DNA of 44,203 bases from a methanotrophic endosymbiont of Bathymodiolus puteoserpentis (Logatchev) (GCF_900128525.1 NZ_FQTQ01000080.1:1-44203), one strand, 5' to 3'. Shown: positions 16,541 to 25,472, numbered from the stretch's first letter. Notes: generated by a model not told the origin, from the letters alone. Program-made: numbers and translations.

Positions 16541-16975
16541 TTAGCAAGTTTGAGTAGGTGAACACATTTTTTGTGTAGGGCGTTTTTCCTTTAACCAAGA
16601 GGCCATGCCATGAGCAAGATGTGCGATATGTGACATCTTGAGCTGGTTTGTTAAATAATGACCGACCTTGCCACTACGCCTACCTGATTGGCAAACTAAG
16701 ATAATTTCTTGATTAGGTGATGTTTGTAGTTTTTTAACTTCAGTAAGCCATTGTTTTGCATTGTATTTTCCTTCTTTGTCGAAAAACATCAGTGGATGAC
16801 TGCCGGGAATAATGCCTGTTTTTTGCCATTCTTGTGGCGTACGAATATCAATAACTAAGGCTTTATTATTTAGTTCATTACTTACATCATTAGCAGTCAA
16901 ATCAATGAGTTCCGCTGCACTCAGGATTTTAGTAGAGAATAAAAAGAAAAGTATGAGCGCGTGTTTAATTAACAT
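16541..16975 (-). CDS. Exported single-domain rhodanese
   Basis: A 144-residue protein with a signal peptide (core about 5-18, cleavage near LSAAE at 19-22) and one rhodanese domain: VIDIRTPQEWQKTGIIPGS (42-60) and the active loop CQSGRRS with Cys95. This fits periplasmic PspE-like sulfurtransferases or carriers. Two extra cysteines close the protein (KMCSPTQTC), which is unusual and might bind metal or form a disulfide. hflD follows three bases later. The physiological sulfur donor and acceptor are unknown. Confidence 0.88.
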   Translation of the reverse strand: MLIKHALILFFLFSTKILSAAELIDLTANDVSNELNNKALVIDIRTPQEWQKTGIIPGSHPLMFFDKEGKYNAKQWLTEVKKLQTSPNQEIILVCQSGRRSGKVGHYLTNQLKMSHIAHLAHGMASWLKEKRPTQKMCSPTQTC

Positions 16976-17105
16976 AATAATGACTTATATAGTGTGTGAG
17001 ATTTATTTATTCAAACTGAACTTATTGTCAATTTATATCATGATTATTGTTTATTAGTCGAGTATGATGTAACGCTAATTTATCCATAATGTTAAGGAGA
17101 CCATA

Positions 17106-17318
17106 ATGAAAACATCAGTAAAATTAACCGTAACAGGCATGAAATGTGGTGGTTGTGAAAATACTATCAAAACAGAACTAGGTAATAAAGAGGGTATTGT
17201 ATCTGTTGATGCCAGCCATGTTGACGACTATGTGGATGTGGTATTTGATGATGCAGTTATTAGTGCAGATGATGTTATTGAGTTGATTGAAAAAGCAGGT
17301 TTTACGGTAGAAGATTAA
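17106..17318 (+). CDS. Heavy-metal-associated domain protein, CopZ-like copper chaperone
   Basis: A 70-residue HMA-fold protein with the metal site MKCGGCE (residues 12-18) and the expected beta-alpha-beta order. It probably carries Cu(I) to the CopA ATPase encoded 39 bases downstream. An ideal AAGGAG precedes the ATG by six bases. No CueR-type dyad is evident in the 130-bp upstream gap, so regulation is not clear. Confidence 0.9.
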   Translation: MKTSVKLTVTGMKCGGCENTIKTELGNKEGIVSVDASHVDDYVDVVFDDAVISADDVIELIEKAGFTVED

Positions 17319-17357
17319 ATAGTAAAAAAGTATGTAATAAAATGCAAGAGGTAAGCT

Positions 17358-19682
17358 ATGAGTAAAGAAAATGCCACTCAAAATGAAGATAGCCCAGAAC
17401 CTGAAGTTCGTTTATCCATACTGGGGATGCGTTGCGCTGGGTGTGTGGGCGCAGTAGAGTCTGCCTTAAATTCCGTTGCAGGCGTGACTTCTGTTGAGGT
17501 GAATTTTGCCGACCATTCCGCCGTAGTGAAAGGTGCAGTGGATCCTGAATTGATGAAAAAATCTTTGAAGGATTCTGGTTATGATGCCGCGGTTATGGAG
17601 GGTTTTGAAGACCCAGCAGAGCAAGAAGAACAAGAAATGGCACGTTATCGTCAGTTAGTTCGTAAGGCTACGGTTGCGGCTGTTTTTGGTATCCCGTTAA
17701 TGCTTGTTGGTCATTTTGGTGGTGTTCCAGATATAGGTTCACCTACAGGTAATTGGTTTTGGCCTGAAGTTGCTTTAATTACCTTAGGTATTTTATTTTA
17801 CTCAGGTGGACATTTTTTTGTTGGCGCTGTTAAAGCTTTAAAATCTGGCCAAGCAAATATGGATACTTTGATTGCATTGGGGACGGGTTCAGCTTGGTTG
17901 TATTCTTGTGTGGTGATTGATTATTCTGAATATTTACCGTCTTTATCGGCACATGCTTATTTTGAAGCCTCTATTATTATTCTTGCCTTTATTAATTTTG
18001 GTAGTGCATTAGAAACAAAGGCGCGTGGCAAAACTTCCAGTGCTATTCGTGCATTAATTGGCTTGCAGCCGCGTACTGCACGTGTAGTACGCGATGGGAA
18101 AGAAATAGACATCCCTATTGAAGAGGTTGGCTTAGGCGAAACATTGAGAGTGCGCCCAGGTGAAAAAATTGCTGTCGATGGTGTGTTGGTTGAAGGTCAT
18201 TCTACAGTTGATGAGTCTATGTTGACGGGCGAGTCTTTACCGGTTGAAAAAGTAATAGGATCAAAGGTGGCGGCTGGAACAATGAACCAGCGAGGTAGCT
18301 TTATGTATCAAGCGACACGCATTGGCCGAGATACAGCGTTAGCTCAAATTATTAAAAGTGTGCGTCAAGCACAAGGCAGTAAGCCTGAGCTCGCTAAATT
18401 AGCTGATAAAATTGCCAGTATTTTTGTGCCGGTCGTGGTTATCATTTCGGTAATTACCTTTATTATCTGGAATACTTGGGGGCCTGATCCTTCTTTGGGC
18501 TATGCCTTTGTTACGGCTATGACTGTATTAGTGATTGCGTGCCCTTGTGCATTAGGGCTGGCAACACCAATATCGGTTATGGTGGCAGTGGGTCGTTCAG
18601 CACAGTCAGGTATTTTGATCCGTAATGGTGATGCTTTACAAACTGCTGGCAAAATAACGAGTTTAGTACTGGATAAAACAGGTACGGTGACAGAAGGTAA
18701 GCCAACGGTTGCTACTGTCGAAGCCTATGCAAACTATACACAGGATGATGTTTTACAGTTAGCAGCGAGTATCGAAAAAGGTTCTGAGCATCCTTTGGCA
18801 TCAGCGATTATGAATGCTGCTGAAGCGAAAGAATTAAAATTAGTGCGTGCAAAAAAGTTTCATGCTGTTGCCGGTCACGGCGTTTCTGCTTTAATTAAAG
18901 AACAAACTGTATTGTTTGGCAATGAAGCTTTAATGCAAGAAGAAAATGTTGATTGTGAGGCATTTAAAGCGACTATGCTGAATTTAGCTGAGCAAGGACA
19001 AACGCCAATGCTGTTAGCAGTTAATGGTCAGGTTGCGGGCATTATTGCTGTTGCAGATCCGATCAAAGCTGATTCGGCCGCCGCTATAAAAAAATTACAA
19101 GAACAAGGCGTGCGTGTACTTATGGTGACGGGAGATAATACCGCGACTGCACAAGCCATTGCCAAACAAGCTGGAATTACTGAAGTACGTGCTCAAGTTT
19201 TGCCACAAGATAAAGCGGCTATTGTTAAAGAGCTACAACAAGCGGGTCAAGTGGTTGGCATGGTGGGTGATGGTATTAATGATGCGCCAGCCTTGGCTCA
19301 AGCGGATGTGGGTATTGCGATTGGTACAGGTACAGATGTCGCTATAGAAAGTGCTGATATTGTGATTTTGCAAGGTTCATTATTAAAAGTGCCTGAAGCA
19401 ATGTTACTTTCCAGAGCAACAGTCACTAATATTCAACAAAACCTATTTGGTGCATTTATTTATAATTCACTGAGTATCCCTATTGCCGCAGGTTTGTTGT
19501 ATCCCATGTTTGGTATCCTATTAAGCCCAATGATTGCTGGGGCAGCGATGGCTATGTCTTCTGTGACTGTGGTTGCAAATGCTAACCGCCTACGTTGGAT
19601 GGACTTAAATGCGAGTGAAAAAATGGATTATAAACAGCAGATTTTAGATTTAGTCGCGGCTTTTAAAAAGAGCTTGGCTTAA
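17358..19682 (+). CDS. copA: Cu(I)-translocating P1B-type ATPase CopA
   Basis: A 774-residue inner-membrane copper exporter. One N-terminal HMA domain has GMRCAGC (23-29). Membrane pairs follow, then the actuator TGES (290-293), the copper-path CPC (395-397), the phosphorylation site DKTGT (Asp439), the nucleotide-domain SEHPLA and the hinge GDGINDAP (from 637). The CPC signature with a C-terminal [14 protein letters not shown] helix is typical of Cu(I) transport. It forms an operon with the small HMA protein and is followed by a probable terminator. Copper handling fits a methanotroph, where particulate methane monooxygenase demands copper. Confidence 0.96.
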   Translation: MSKENATQNEDSPEPEVRLSILGMRCAGCVGAVESALNSVAGVTSVEVNFADHSAVVKGAVDPELMKKSLKDSGYDAAVMEGFEDPAEQEEQEMARYRQLVRKATVAAVFGIPLMLVGHFGGVPDIGSPTGNWFWPEVALITLGILFYSGGHFFVGAVKALKSGQANMDTLIALGTGSAWLYSCVVIDYSEYLPSLSAHAYFEASIIILAFINFGSALETKARGKTSSAIRALIGLQPRTARVVRDGKEIDIPIEEVGLGETLRVRPGEKIAVDGVLVEGHSTVDESMLTGESLPVEKVIGSKVAAGTMNQRGSFMYQATRIGRDTALAQIIKSVRQAQGSKPELAKLADKIASIFVPVVVIISVITFIIWNTWGPDPSLGYAFVTAMTVLVIACPCALGLATPISVMVAVGRSAQSGILIRNGDALQTAGKITSLVLDKTGTVTEGKPTVATVEAYANYTQDDVLQLAASIEKGSEHPLASAIMNAAEAKELKLVRAKKFHAVAGHGVSALIKEQTVLFGNEALMQEENVDCEAFKATMLNLAEQGQTPMLLAVNGQVAGIIAVADPIKADSAAAIKKLQEQGVRVLMVTGDNTATAQAIAKQAGITEVRAQVLPQDKAAIVKELQQAGQVVGMVGDGINDAPALAQADVGIAIGTGTDVAIESADIVILQGSLLKVPEAMLLSRATVTNIQQNLFGAFIYNSLSIPIAAGLLYPMFGILLSPMIAGAAMAMSSVTVVANANRLRWMDLNASEKMDYKQQILDLVAAFKKSLA

Positions 19683-19706
19683 TTTAGTTTCAAATTAAAA
19701 CATGAT

Positions 19707-19736
19707 AGCTAACAGCGCTTATTAAGGTTGTTAGCT
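19707..19736 (+). terminator. Probable terminator after copA
   Basis: AGCTAACA and TGTTAGCT form a perfect 8-bp stem with a 14-base loop, 24 bases after the copA stop, but only TTT follows before an A-run. It may work as a weak bidirectional terminator. The stem ends carry GTTAGC, the same hexamer seen at the attC-like site at 21258. Confidence 0.45.
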
Positions 19737-19781
19737 TTAAAAAACAGTTTTCAGAAAATGAAGTATATTTAAAGGTAAAAA

Positions 19782-20729
19782 GTGCAAAAACTCTCTCAAT
19801 CACAAAAAATAGTTAAATTTCTGAAAGACAATCCAGATAAAAAATTTAATGCTCGTCAGATAGCAGAGAAAATTGTGGAGGCATACCCTGAAGATTACGC
19901 CGAGAAAAAATTAAATCCTCGTTTTGAAAATGAAAAATCATTTATTTCTCAAGTCGTTGCTGAAATTGGTTCACAAAAAGAAAATATTATAAAAAATGAT
20001 AATCATATTTTTTGGCAAGACAAGCCAAGACCACGTATTTACTGGTATAGCACGAAAAATACTCAAGAGGTAAAAGAAAAGTATGAGTTAGCCGAAGAAG
20101 AAACAGGAAATATTGACACTGATATTGTCATTTCAAATAGCCCATACTCTGAACATGATTTATATCCAATTTTAATTACCTATCTAAAGTCTGAATTAAA
20201 ATTATACTGTCAGCGTATAGATGAAAAGTGTTCAAAAAACTCTAGGGGCAGTGGTGGCAATCAATGGCTACACCCAGATATTGTCGCTATGCAAACAGTT
20301 GATAAAGAATGGAATGAATTAATAAGGAATTGTATTAAACAAGGTGCAGGGCAAAGTGTTCGCCTTTGGTCATTTGAGGTAAAAAAAGAATTAAATAGTT
20401 CAAATGTTAGAAAGAGCTTTTTTCAAACAGTTAGTAATTCTAGTTGGGCAAATGAAAGCTATTTAGTTGCAACCTCTATATCAGATGCTAATGTTGAGCA
20501 GGAACTAAGAATGCTCTCAGCTTTACATGGTGTAGGTATTATCTTGCTTAATGTGGAAAATCCAACTGAAAGTGAAATGATGCTTCCATCAAAAGCAAGA
20601 GCAGAAATTGATTGGCTGTCGGTTAATAGAATTTTAGTTGAAAATCCTGATTTCAAAGATTATATAGAACTTGTTTCTACTTATTATCAAACAGGTAGGG
20701 TTAGAGCAAAAGATTGGAATAAATTGTAA
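19782..20729 (+). CDS. HrgA-like protein: winged-helix N-terminus plus PD-(D/E)xK-like domain
   Basis: A 315-residue protein starting at GTG, with AAAGG eight bases before it. Residues 1-90 look like a winged helix of the HrgA/COG2958 type (KIVKFLKDNPDKKFNARQIA, ending HIFWQDKPRPRIYWYS). The second half carries a nuclease-like pattern: LHPDIVAM with Asp166, then SFEVKKEL with Glu199 and Lys201, which fits the PD...ExK core of restriction-type endonucleases. In Helicobacter, hrgA is a gene associated with a restriction-modification locus. No methyltransferase lies nearby. It looks AT-rich beside its neighbours, suggesting transfer. Function, defence or otherwise, is inference. Confidence 0.65.
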   Translation: MQKLSQSQKIVKFLKDNPDKKFNARQIAEKIVEAYPEDYAEKKLNPRFENEKSFISQVVAEIGSQKENIIKNDNHIFWQDKPRPRIYWYSTKNTQEVKEKYELAEEETGNIDTDIVISNSPYSEHDLYPILITYLKSELKLYCQRIDEKCSKNSRGSGGNQWLHPDIVAMQTVDKEWNELIRNCIKQGAGQSVRLWSFEVKKELNSSNVRKSFFQTVSNSSWANESYLVATSISDANVEQELRMLSALHGVGIILLNVENPTESEMMLPSKARAEIDWLSVNRILVENPDFKDYIELVSTYYQTGRVRAKDWNKL

Positions 20730-20758
20730 AAATTCACGTTTATTTCAGATCGTTTAGA

Positions 20759-20872
20759 ATGAGCTTCTTGAGAGTAACAAAAAACAGAGTTAGCATAAGG
20801 GAAGTAAATATAGACAAATCTTTCCCTCGTGCAAAAGATCGCGAAGAAAGAGTGCTAACAAGTCTATCCTGA
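20759..20872 (+). CDS. Possible 37-residue peptide upstream of the SEC-C gene
   Basis: A frame from ATG (20759) to TGA (20870-20872) begins [17 protein letters not shown] and ends [11 protein letters not shown], basic and charged. The GAGGGGG ribosome site of the next gene starts at its stop codon, so the two would be closely coupled. No clear ribosome site precedes this ATG. The same DNA also holds an inverted repeat, GTTAGCA (20789-20795) with TGCTAAC (20853-20859), enclosing AGGGAA/TTCCCT, so it may instead be a structured leader. I know no homolog. Confidence 0.3.
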   Translation: MSFLRVTKNRVSIREVNIDKSFPRAKDREERVLTSLS

Positions 20873-20886
20873 GGGGGAAAAGAAGT

Positions 20887-21162
20887 ATGGCAAAACTAGG
20901 AACAGAAAAGAGACCAATTATTGTTCGTGTTCATTCAGATGAAAAGGCGAGGTATGTTGCAGAAAAATGCACAGAACATGGATGGCAGTATATCATCGGT
21001 TTTGAAACGGATAAACCAGAGGATATTTCTGATTTGGAAAAAATGTTAGACCCTCCAGCCCCAGTGACATTGAAAAAGATGGGTAGAAATGAACCCTGTC
21101 AATGTGGAAGTGGGAAGAAATATAAGAAATGTTGTGGCTCAGGTAGTGTGCTATCTGCATAA
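20887..21162 (+). CDS. Small SEC-C (SWIM-like) metal-binding protein, PBPRA1643 type
   Basis: A 91-residue protein. The N-terminal part ([20 protein letters not shown], then [22 protein letters not shown]) matches the small PBPRA1643-family SEC-C proteins as I recall them. The C-terminus is a complete SEC-C zinc motif, [19 protein letters not shown], with Cys-x-Cys then Cys-Cys, as at the end of SecA. The strong GAGGGGG site ten bases upstream fixes the start. Function is not established. Its stop is seven bases before an attC-like hairpin, so it may be an integron gene cassette. Confidence 0.85.
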   Translation: MAKLGTEKRPIIVRVHSDEKARYVAEKCTEHGWQYIIGFETDKPEDISDLEKMLDPPAPVTLKKMGRNEPCQCGSGKKYKKCCGSGSVLSA

Positions 21163-21169
21163 ATAAAAG

Positions 21170-21264
21170 TATTAACAATTGCATCCACTTGACCGTAAAA
21201 AGCTTCATTTTTTTACTAAGGCAAAAAATGCCCCTTTTTACGTCAAATGATGCAGGCGTTAGCT
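21170..21264 (+). other. attC-like recombination site (putative integron cassette end)
   Basis: A 95-bp imperfect hairpin begins seven bases after the SEC-C stop. Outer boxes are TATTAAC (21170-21176) and GTTAGCT (21258-21264). After a three-base mismatched spacer come TGCATC/GATGCA, then TTGACCGTAAAAAG/CTTTTTACGTCAA (13 pairs with one bulged C), then CATTTTTT/AAAAAATG around a loop. This is the R box, spacer, L box, extrahelical base and variable loop plan of attC. TAACAATT at the left and CAGGCGTTAG at the right also recall well-known attC sites. The outer boxes deviate from the strict RYYYAAC/GTTRRRY consensus. No integron integrase is in the window. A plain terminator is the alternative. 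Confidence 0.5.
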
Positions 21265-21286
21265 ATTTTTTTATAAGGAATAGAAG

Positions 21287-22333
21287 ATGTTAATGCATTT
21301 GGCTGATATTCAGCAACAGGTGGGTGGTGAGTTAGTTGGGGATAAAAATACGGAAGTCACTGCGGTGAATTCTTTGGATTTGGCTGTTTCAGGTGAGATT
21401 TCATTTGCCGAAAATGATAAGTATTTAGCGGCAGCTCAACAAAGTAATGCGTCACTTCTTATTGTACCTAAAAGTTTTCCTGACTTGGCAGGTAAAAATA
21501 TCTTGAAGGTCGATAAACCTAAAGAAACTTTTATTGGCATTATGATGATGTTTGATAAATCTGAAGCTAAGTTCTCCGGCATTCATAGCTCAGCGGTGAT
21601 TTCTGAAGAGCAAGTGAGTCTTGCCGCTAATGTCGCGCTTGCGGCACATGTTTGTATTCAAGATCATGTCACTATTGGTGCAGGTACATCGATTGATGCG
21701 AATACCTTTATTGGTCATGATGTCGTGATTGGTGAGAGCTGTAGAATTGGCCCGAATGTTTCGATTTTGTCTAAAGTGACCTTGGGTAATCATGTCATTA
21801 TTCATTCAGGCACTGTGATTGGCGGTGATGGCTTTGGTTATTTCTGGGATGGTCAACAACAGAAAAAAGTGCCGCAATTAGGCGGTGTCTTAATTGAGGA
21901 TAACGTCGAGATTGGCTGTAATGTCTGTGTCGATAGAGCGACTTTTGGCATGACCCGTATTGGGAAAGGTACGAAAATCGATAACCTCGTGCAAATCGCC
22001 CATAACAATAATATTGGTGAACATTGTATTATCGTCTCCCATGTGGGTTTGTCAGGTAGTGTTACTTTAGGTAAACGTGTGACTTTGGCGGGGCAGGTGG
22101 GCATTGCCGATCATATTACGATGGGCGATGGCTCAACAGCTGCCGCAAGAACGGGCATATCCAAAGATGTACAGCCAAACCAGGTAGTCTGGGGCGCACC
22201 CAATCGACCGATTAAACAGGTCATGCGTGAAATGGCCTGTATTCCTAAATTACCCGCCTTATTAGGCCAAGTGAAAGCTATTTTAAAGCGTTTATCTGAA
22301 GTTGAGAAAAAGCTAGAAGGCTTGGATAAATAA
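21287..22333 (+). CDS. lpxD: UDP-3-O-acylglucosamine N-acyltransferase LpxD
   Basis: A 348-residue left-handed beta-helix acyltransferase for the third step of lipid A synthesis in the cytosol. It has the N-terminal uridine-binding domain (LADIQQQVGGELVGD, GEISFAEND), then about ten hexapeptide-repeat coils and a C-terminal helix pair (KRLSEVEKKLEGLDK). His239 in VQIAHNNN aligns exactly with the catalytic His239 of E. coli LpxD. It stands alone rather than in the usual bamA-skp-lpxD-fabZ-lpxA cluster, so it may be a second copy. AAGGA lies seven bases before the ATG. Confidence 0.95.
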   Translation: MLMHLADIQQQVGGELVGDKNTEVTAVNSLDLAVSGEISFAENDKYLAAAQQSNASLLIVPKSFPDLAGKNILKVDKPKETFIGIMMMFDKSEAKFSGIHSSAVISEEQVSLAANVALAAHVCIQDHVTIGAGTSIDANTFIGHDVVIGESCRIGPNVSILSKVTLGNHVIIHSGTVIGGDGFGYFWDGQQQKKVPQLGGVLIEDNVEIGCNVCVDRATFGMTRIGKGTKIDNLVQIAHNNNIGEHCIIVSHVGLSGSVTLGKRVTLAGQVGIADHITMGDGSTAAARTGISKDVQPNQVVWGAPNRPIKQVMREMACIPKLPALLGQVKAILKRLSEVEKKLEGLDK

Positions 22334-22334
22334 C

Positions 22335-22437
22335 GTAGGGCGGACTTTAGTCCGCCTTTCATGCTAAAGCCACACCCTCCTAGCTTAAAAATTAAACCCA
22401 TCATTCGTTTACCCTAGCGGACTAAAGTCCACCCTAC
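22335..22437. repeat. Inverted pair of short palindromic (REP-like) repeats
   Basis: GTAGGGCGGACTTTAGTCCG plus CC at 22335-22356 faces its near-complement GCGGACTAAAGTCCACCCTA plus C at 22417-22437, with about 60 bases between. Each copy is itself a palindrome (GCGGACT/AGTCCGC). A third copy lies in the element at 1458-1578. The arrangement is that of paired REP elements. It fills nearly the whole gap between lpxD and lnt and may act as an mRNA processing or termination hairpin. Confidence 0.65.
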
Positions 22438-22452
22438 CTTAGAGTACTAAAA

Positions 22453-24021
22453 ATGAGTTTAAAAACTCCGTGGTTACTGCCTATCTTATCTGGCATTTTA
22501 ATTGGCACCAGCTATATCCCCTTTCCGCCTTGGGCTTCGTTATTTGCATTTATCCCGCTATGGATTTTCTGGGAGCAGCAAACACGGCTACGTAATGTCA
22601 TACTTAGCGGTATTTTAGCCACGTTTGTATTTACTTTGATTGGCTTTAACTGGGTTGCTTATCTATTGCATGAGTTTGCTCATTTACCTTGGTTTGTTGC
22701 TGTCTTAGGGATGCTCTTGTTTGCGTTGATTGCACATTTATTCGTCCCTGTTGCTGGAATCTTATGGTTTATTGGCTATAAACAAAAACTCTATACTGGC
22801 TGGCAATCCATTTTAGTTATGAGCTTATGCACAGCTTTAAGTCTGTGGGCGCTACCCATGTTATTTAAATGGAATTTTGGCTATGCGTGGTATGGCGTGC
22901 AAATGCCAATTTATCAATTAGCAGAATATATAGGCTTTAGTGGCTTGAGTATGCTCACTATACTTGCAAATATGCCTTTATATTTTGCTTGGAAAAATAA
23001 GCATGATAAACCTGCAAGAAATAAAATACTGCTGCGTTTTGTTACTGTTTTTATGATGTTAAATGCGTTTGGTTTAAGCACTAAAGCATTCCTACCTAAG
23101 CCAGATGCTTCTTTCCATGCTTTATTGGTGCAAGCCAATATTGGTAATGCAGAAAAAGTTGCGGCAGAATTTGGTCGTGGTTTTTATAGCAAAATCATTC
23201 AACAATACCAAGATGTTACTGATGCAGGTTTGCGTGCACATATTGGTAAAAAAATTGATTTTATTCTATGGTCTGAAACAGCATTCCCCGTTTTGTTAAA
23301 TGCCCCCTATCAGAGCAGCCATTACGCACAGCAATTAATCCAATATGTGAATGATCGACATGTCCCATTAATTACCGGCTCGTATGCCAAAGACTTGCAA
23401 ACAGGTTTAATCACTAATTCCTTATTTACCTTAAATGAAAAAGGTGAAGTGCAGTCGCCTTATTACAGTAAATCGATTTTATTAGCTTTTGGTGAATTCC
23501 TACCAGGAGAAGAGTACTTTCCCGTCTTAAGAGAGTTGTTGCCGATGGTCGGTAACTTCGGTCGAGGTACAGGCCCAACGAAATTATTGACGTTAAATGA
23601 CTATAAAATAGGCCCACAAATTTGCTATGAAAGCTTGTTTCCTGATTTCTCTGTCTCTCTAGCAGATTTAGGCGCGCAATTTATTGTTAATGTCACTAAT
23701 GACTCTTGGTATGGTACATGGCAAGAACCCTATCAGCATATGATAATGACCTTAGCCCGTGCAGTAGAAATACGCCGCCCATTAGTGCGCGCGACCAATA
23801 CCGGTATTTCTACAGTGGTACTGGCTTCGGGAGAGATATTACAGCAATCGCCTATGCAAGAAGCTTGGTCAGGGCTTTATGAAGTGCCGTATTTAAAAGA
23901 GCCTAAAGCGACTTATTATCAACAGAATTTTTGGTTAATGCCAAGTTTGTTGGGGGGGCTGTTATTATTTTTGCTATTGAATGGGGTGCGCGTGCGCGTA
24001 GTAAAGAATCGGGGTGGGTAG
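22453..24021 (+). CDS. lnt: Apolipoprotein N-acyltransferase Lnt
   Basis: A 522-residue inner-membrane enzyme adding the third acyl chain to lipoproteins. About six to seven N-terminal spans (up to about 210) precede a nitrilase-fold domain with the catalytic triad Glu275 (WSETAFP), Lys340 (YYSKS) and Cys391 (PQICYESLF), close to E. coli numbers 267, 335 and 387; a final span ends in a basic tail. It is separated from lpxD by the REP pair, so co-transcription is possible but uncertain. The ribosome site is weak. Usual neighbours lptD and ybeX are absent, but CorC-like genes lie just beyond on the other strand. Confidence 0.95.
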   Translation: MSLKTPWLLPILSGILIGTSYIPFPPWASLFAFIPLWIFWEQQTRLRNVILSGILATFVFTLIGFNWVAYLLHEFAHLPWFVAVLGMLLFALIAHLFVPVAGILWFIGYKQKLYTGWQSILVMSLCTALSLWALPMLFKWNFGYAWYGVQMPIYQLAEYIGFSGLSMLTILANMPLYFAWKNKHDKPARNKILLRFVTVFMMLNAFGLSTKAFLPKPDASFHALLVQANIGNAEKVAAEFGRGFYSKIIQQYQDVTDAGLRAHIGKKIDFILWSETAFPVLLNAPYQSSHYAQQLIQYVNDRHVPLITGSYAKDLQTGLITNSLFTLNEKGEVQSPYYSKSILLAFGEFLPGEEYFPVLRELLPMVGNFGRGTGPTKLLTLNDYKIGPQICYESLFPDFSVSLADLGAQFIVNVTNDSWYGTWQEPYQHMIMTLARAVEIRRPLVRATNTGISTVVLASGEILQQSPMQEAWSGLYEVPYLKEPKATYYQQNFWLMPSLLGGLLLFLLLNGVRVRVVKNRGG

Positions 24022-24188
24022 AGGGATTTTTGTGATAAGCCCTAATATGTATATTTCGCTACTAGTAGATTAGATACCAACCTTTAACTCTTTTTCTGAA
24101 ATCTAAGATAAACAAACGGTTGATTATGCAAAAATATTAATCTCTGATATTGGGAGGTTTTTAGTAGACTCCCGTTACAGCCTATTTA

Positions 24189-25472
24189 TTAGTTAACCAA
24201 CCTCTCAACTTTAATTGTTTTAATCGCTCGTGCGGTCATGGAATGAATGATAAAGTTGTAACCACATTCATTAATGCTTTCCCCCGTTTTGGGTAAGTGA
24301 TGCAAATGTGAGAGCATAAAACCACCTAATGAGTAGAATTCAGAGGCATTGATATTAATACCTAAAATATCATTAACTTCGGCTATTGGTAACTTAGCAT
24401 CAATCATATAGCAGTCTTGCCCCAGTTCTTGAAATAACATTTTTTGATTATAACGACGGCGTGAGCTTTCTTCAGGGCTACTTTCAAGATCACCGACCAC
24501 TTCTTCATATAAATCCTGTTTATCTATAATGCCAGTAGTAGAGCCGAACTCATCAACAACAATGGCCGTATTGCAGTTTTGTTGGTCAAATAAATGAAAT
24601 AGTTCCTCTAAGTATTGATTTTCCGTAACGTATAAAGCAGGTTTAATAACCTGTAGTAACGTTTTCTGCTCTAAGTCTAGTTCCAATACTTCCCAAGGCT
24701 CTAGCGATAATATGCCGACAATATTGCTGATATTATTTTGGTACACAGGAATATCATGAAAATGCATACTTTGGGATAGTCTAACGGCATTTCCTAGCGA
24801 GGTATTTTGATCTAATGCAACCATATCTGGGACTGGGGTCATGACTTGACCGACGATGGTATCAGCAAAGTTAATGGCACGTTTAATACGGTTACGGTCG
24901 AAATCATCTAAATTACTACCCATTTCTGCCATTTCAACAATTGAGCGCATTTGTTCGCGCGAGATAAAAAGGCTAGAGTCAGGATTGCCGGCACCGACTA
25001 TTTTTGCGACAGTGCGTGCAATGCGTGAAAAAATAAAAATAATGGGGTAAAACAGCAAAGAGAATAGACGTAACACACGCACAATAGCAGGTGCGATGGT
25101 GTTAGCATTTTGCTGGTAAATACTTTTAGGAACAATTTCACCAAAGATAAGAAAAATCGGTGAATAGATCAATAGAGCATATAAATCACCGTCATCACCA
25201 AAGTATTTCACCATTAATAAAGTCCCTAATGTAGTCAGTGCTACCGTAGCAATGTTAGTGCCCACCAGGGTTGTGCCCAATAAAATGTCCGGTGTTTTAA
25301 ATAAGTCTAAAACGATTTGTGCACCTTTATGTCCCATGCGTGCTTTATGGCGCATTTTTATTTTATCAGAACTAACTAAAGCAATTTCTGAGCCGGAGAA
25401 GAAACCTTTTATCAGTAATAAAATAAGCATTAACACTAATGTTTCGATAACACCTGAATTCAGGACATTCAT
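24189..25472 (-). CDS. CNNM/CorC-type membrane protein with CBS pair (second of two)
   Basis: A 427-residue protein: a DUF21/CNNM membrane domain (spans in about 1-160, with GFFSGSEIALVSSDKIKMRHKA and FGEIVPKS), a CBS pair (about 195-325, opening VGQVMTPVPDMVALD) and a CorC_HlyC transporter-associated domain at the end. The family is tied to Mg2+ or Co2+ transport or resistance; the ion here is not known. Its ATG overlaps the stop of the upstream paralog by four bases. Confidence 0.9.
   Translation of the reverse strand: MNVLNSGVIETLVLMLILLLIKGFFSGSEIALVSSDKIKMRHKARMGHKGAQIVLDLFKTPDILLGTTLVGTNIATVALTTLGTLLMVKYFGDDGDLYALLIYSPIFLIFGEIVPKSIYQQNANTIAPAIVRVLRLFSLLFYPIIFIFSRIARTVAKIVGAGNPDSSLFISREQMRSIVEMAEMGSNLDDFDRNRIKRAINFADTIVGQVMTPVPDMVALDQNTSLGNAVRLSQSMHFHDIPVYQNNISNIVGILSLEPWEVLELDLEQKTLLQVIKPALYVTENQYLEELFHLFDQQNCNTAIVVDEFGSTTGIIDKQDLYEEVVGDLESSPEESSRRRYNQKMLFQELGQDCYMIDAKLPIAEVNDILGININASEFYSLGGFMLSHLHHLPKTGESINECGYNFIIHSMTARAIKTIKVERLVN

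Noticed and set aside
16976-17105. Possible CueR-type operator upstream of the copper chaperone gene
   Set aside because: No long-spacer promoter with the expected central dyad could be found; copper control here is not supported by the sequence I can see.
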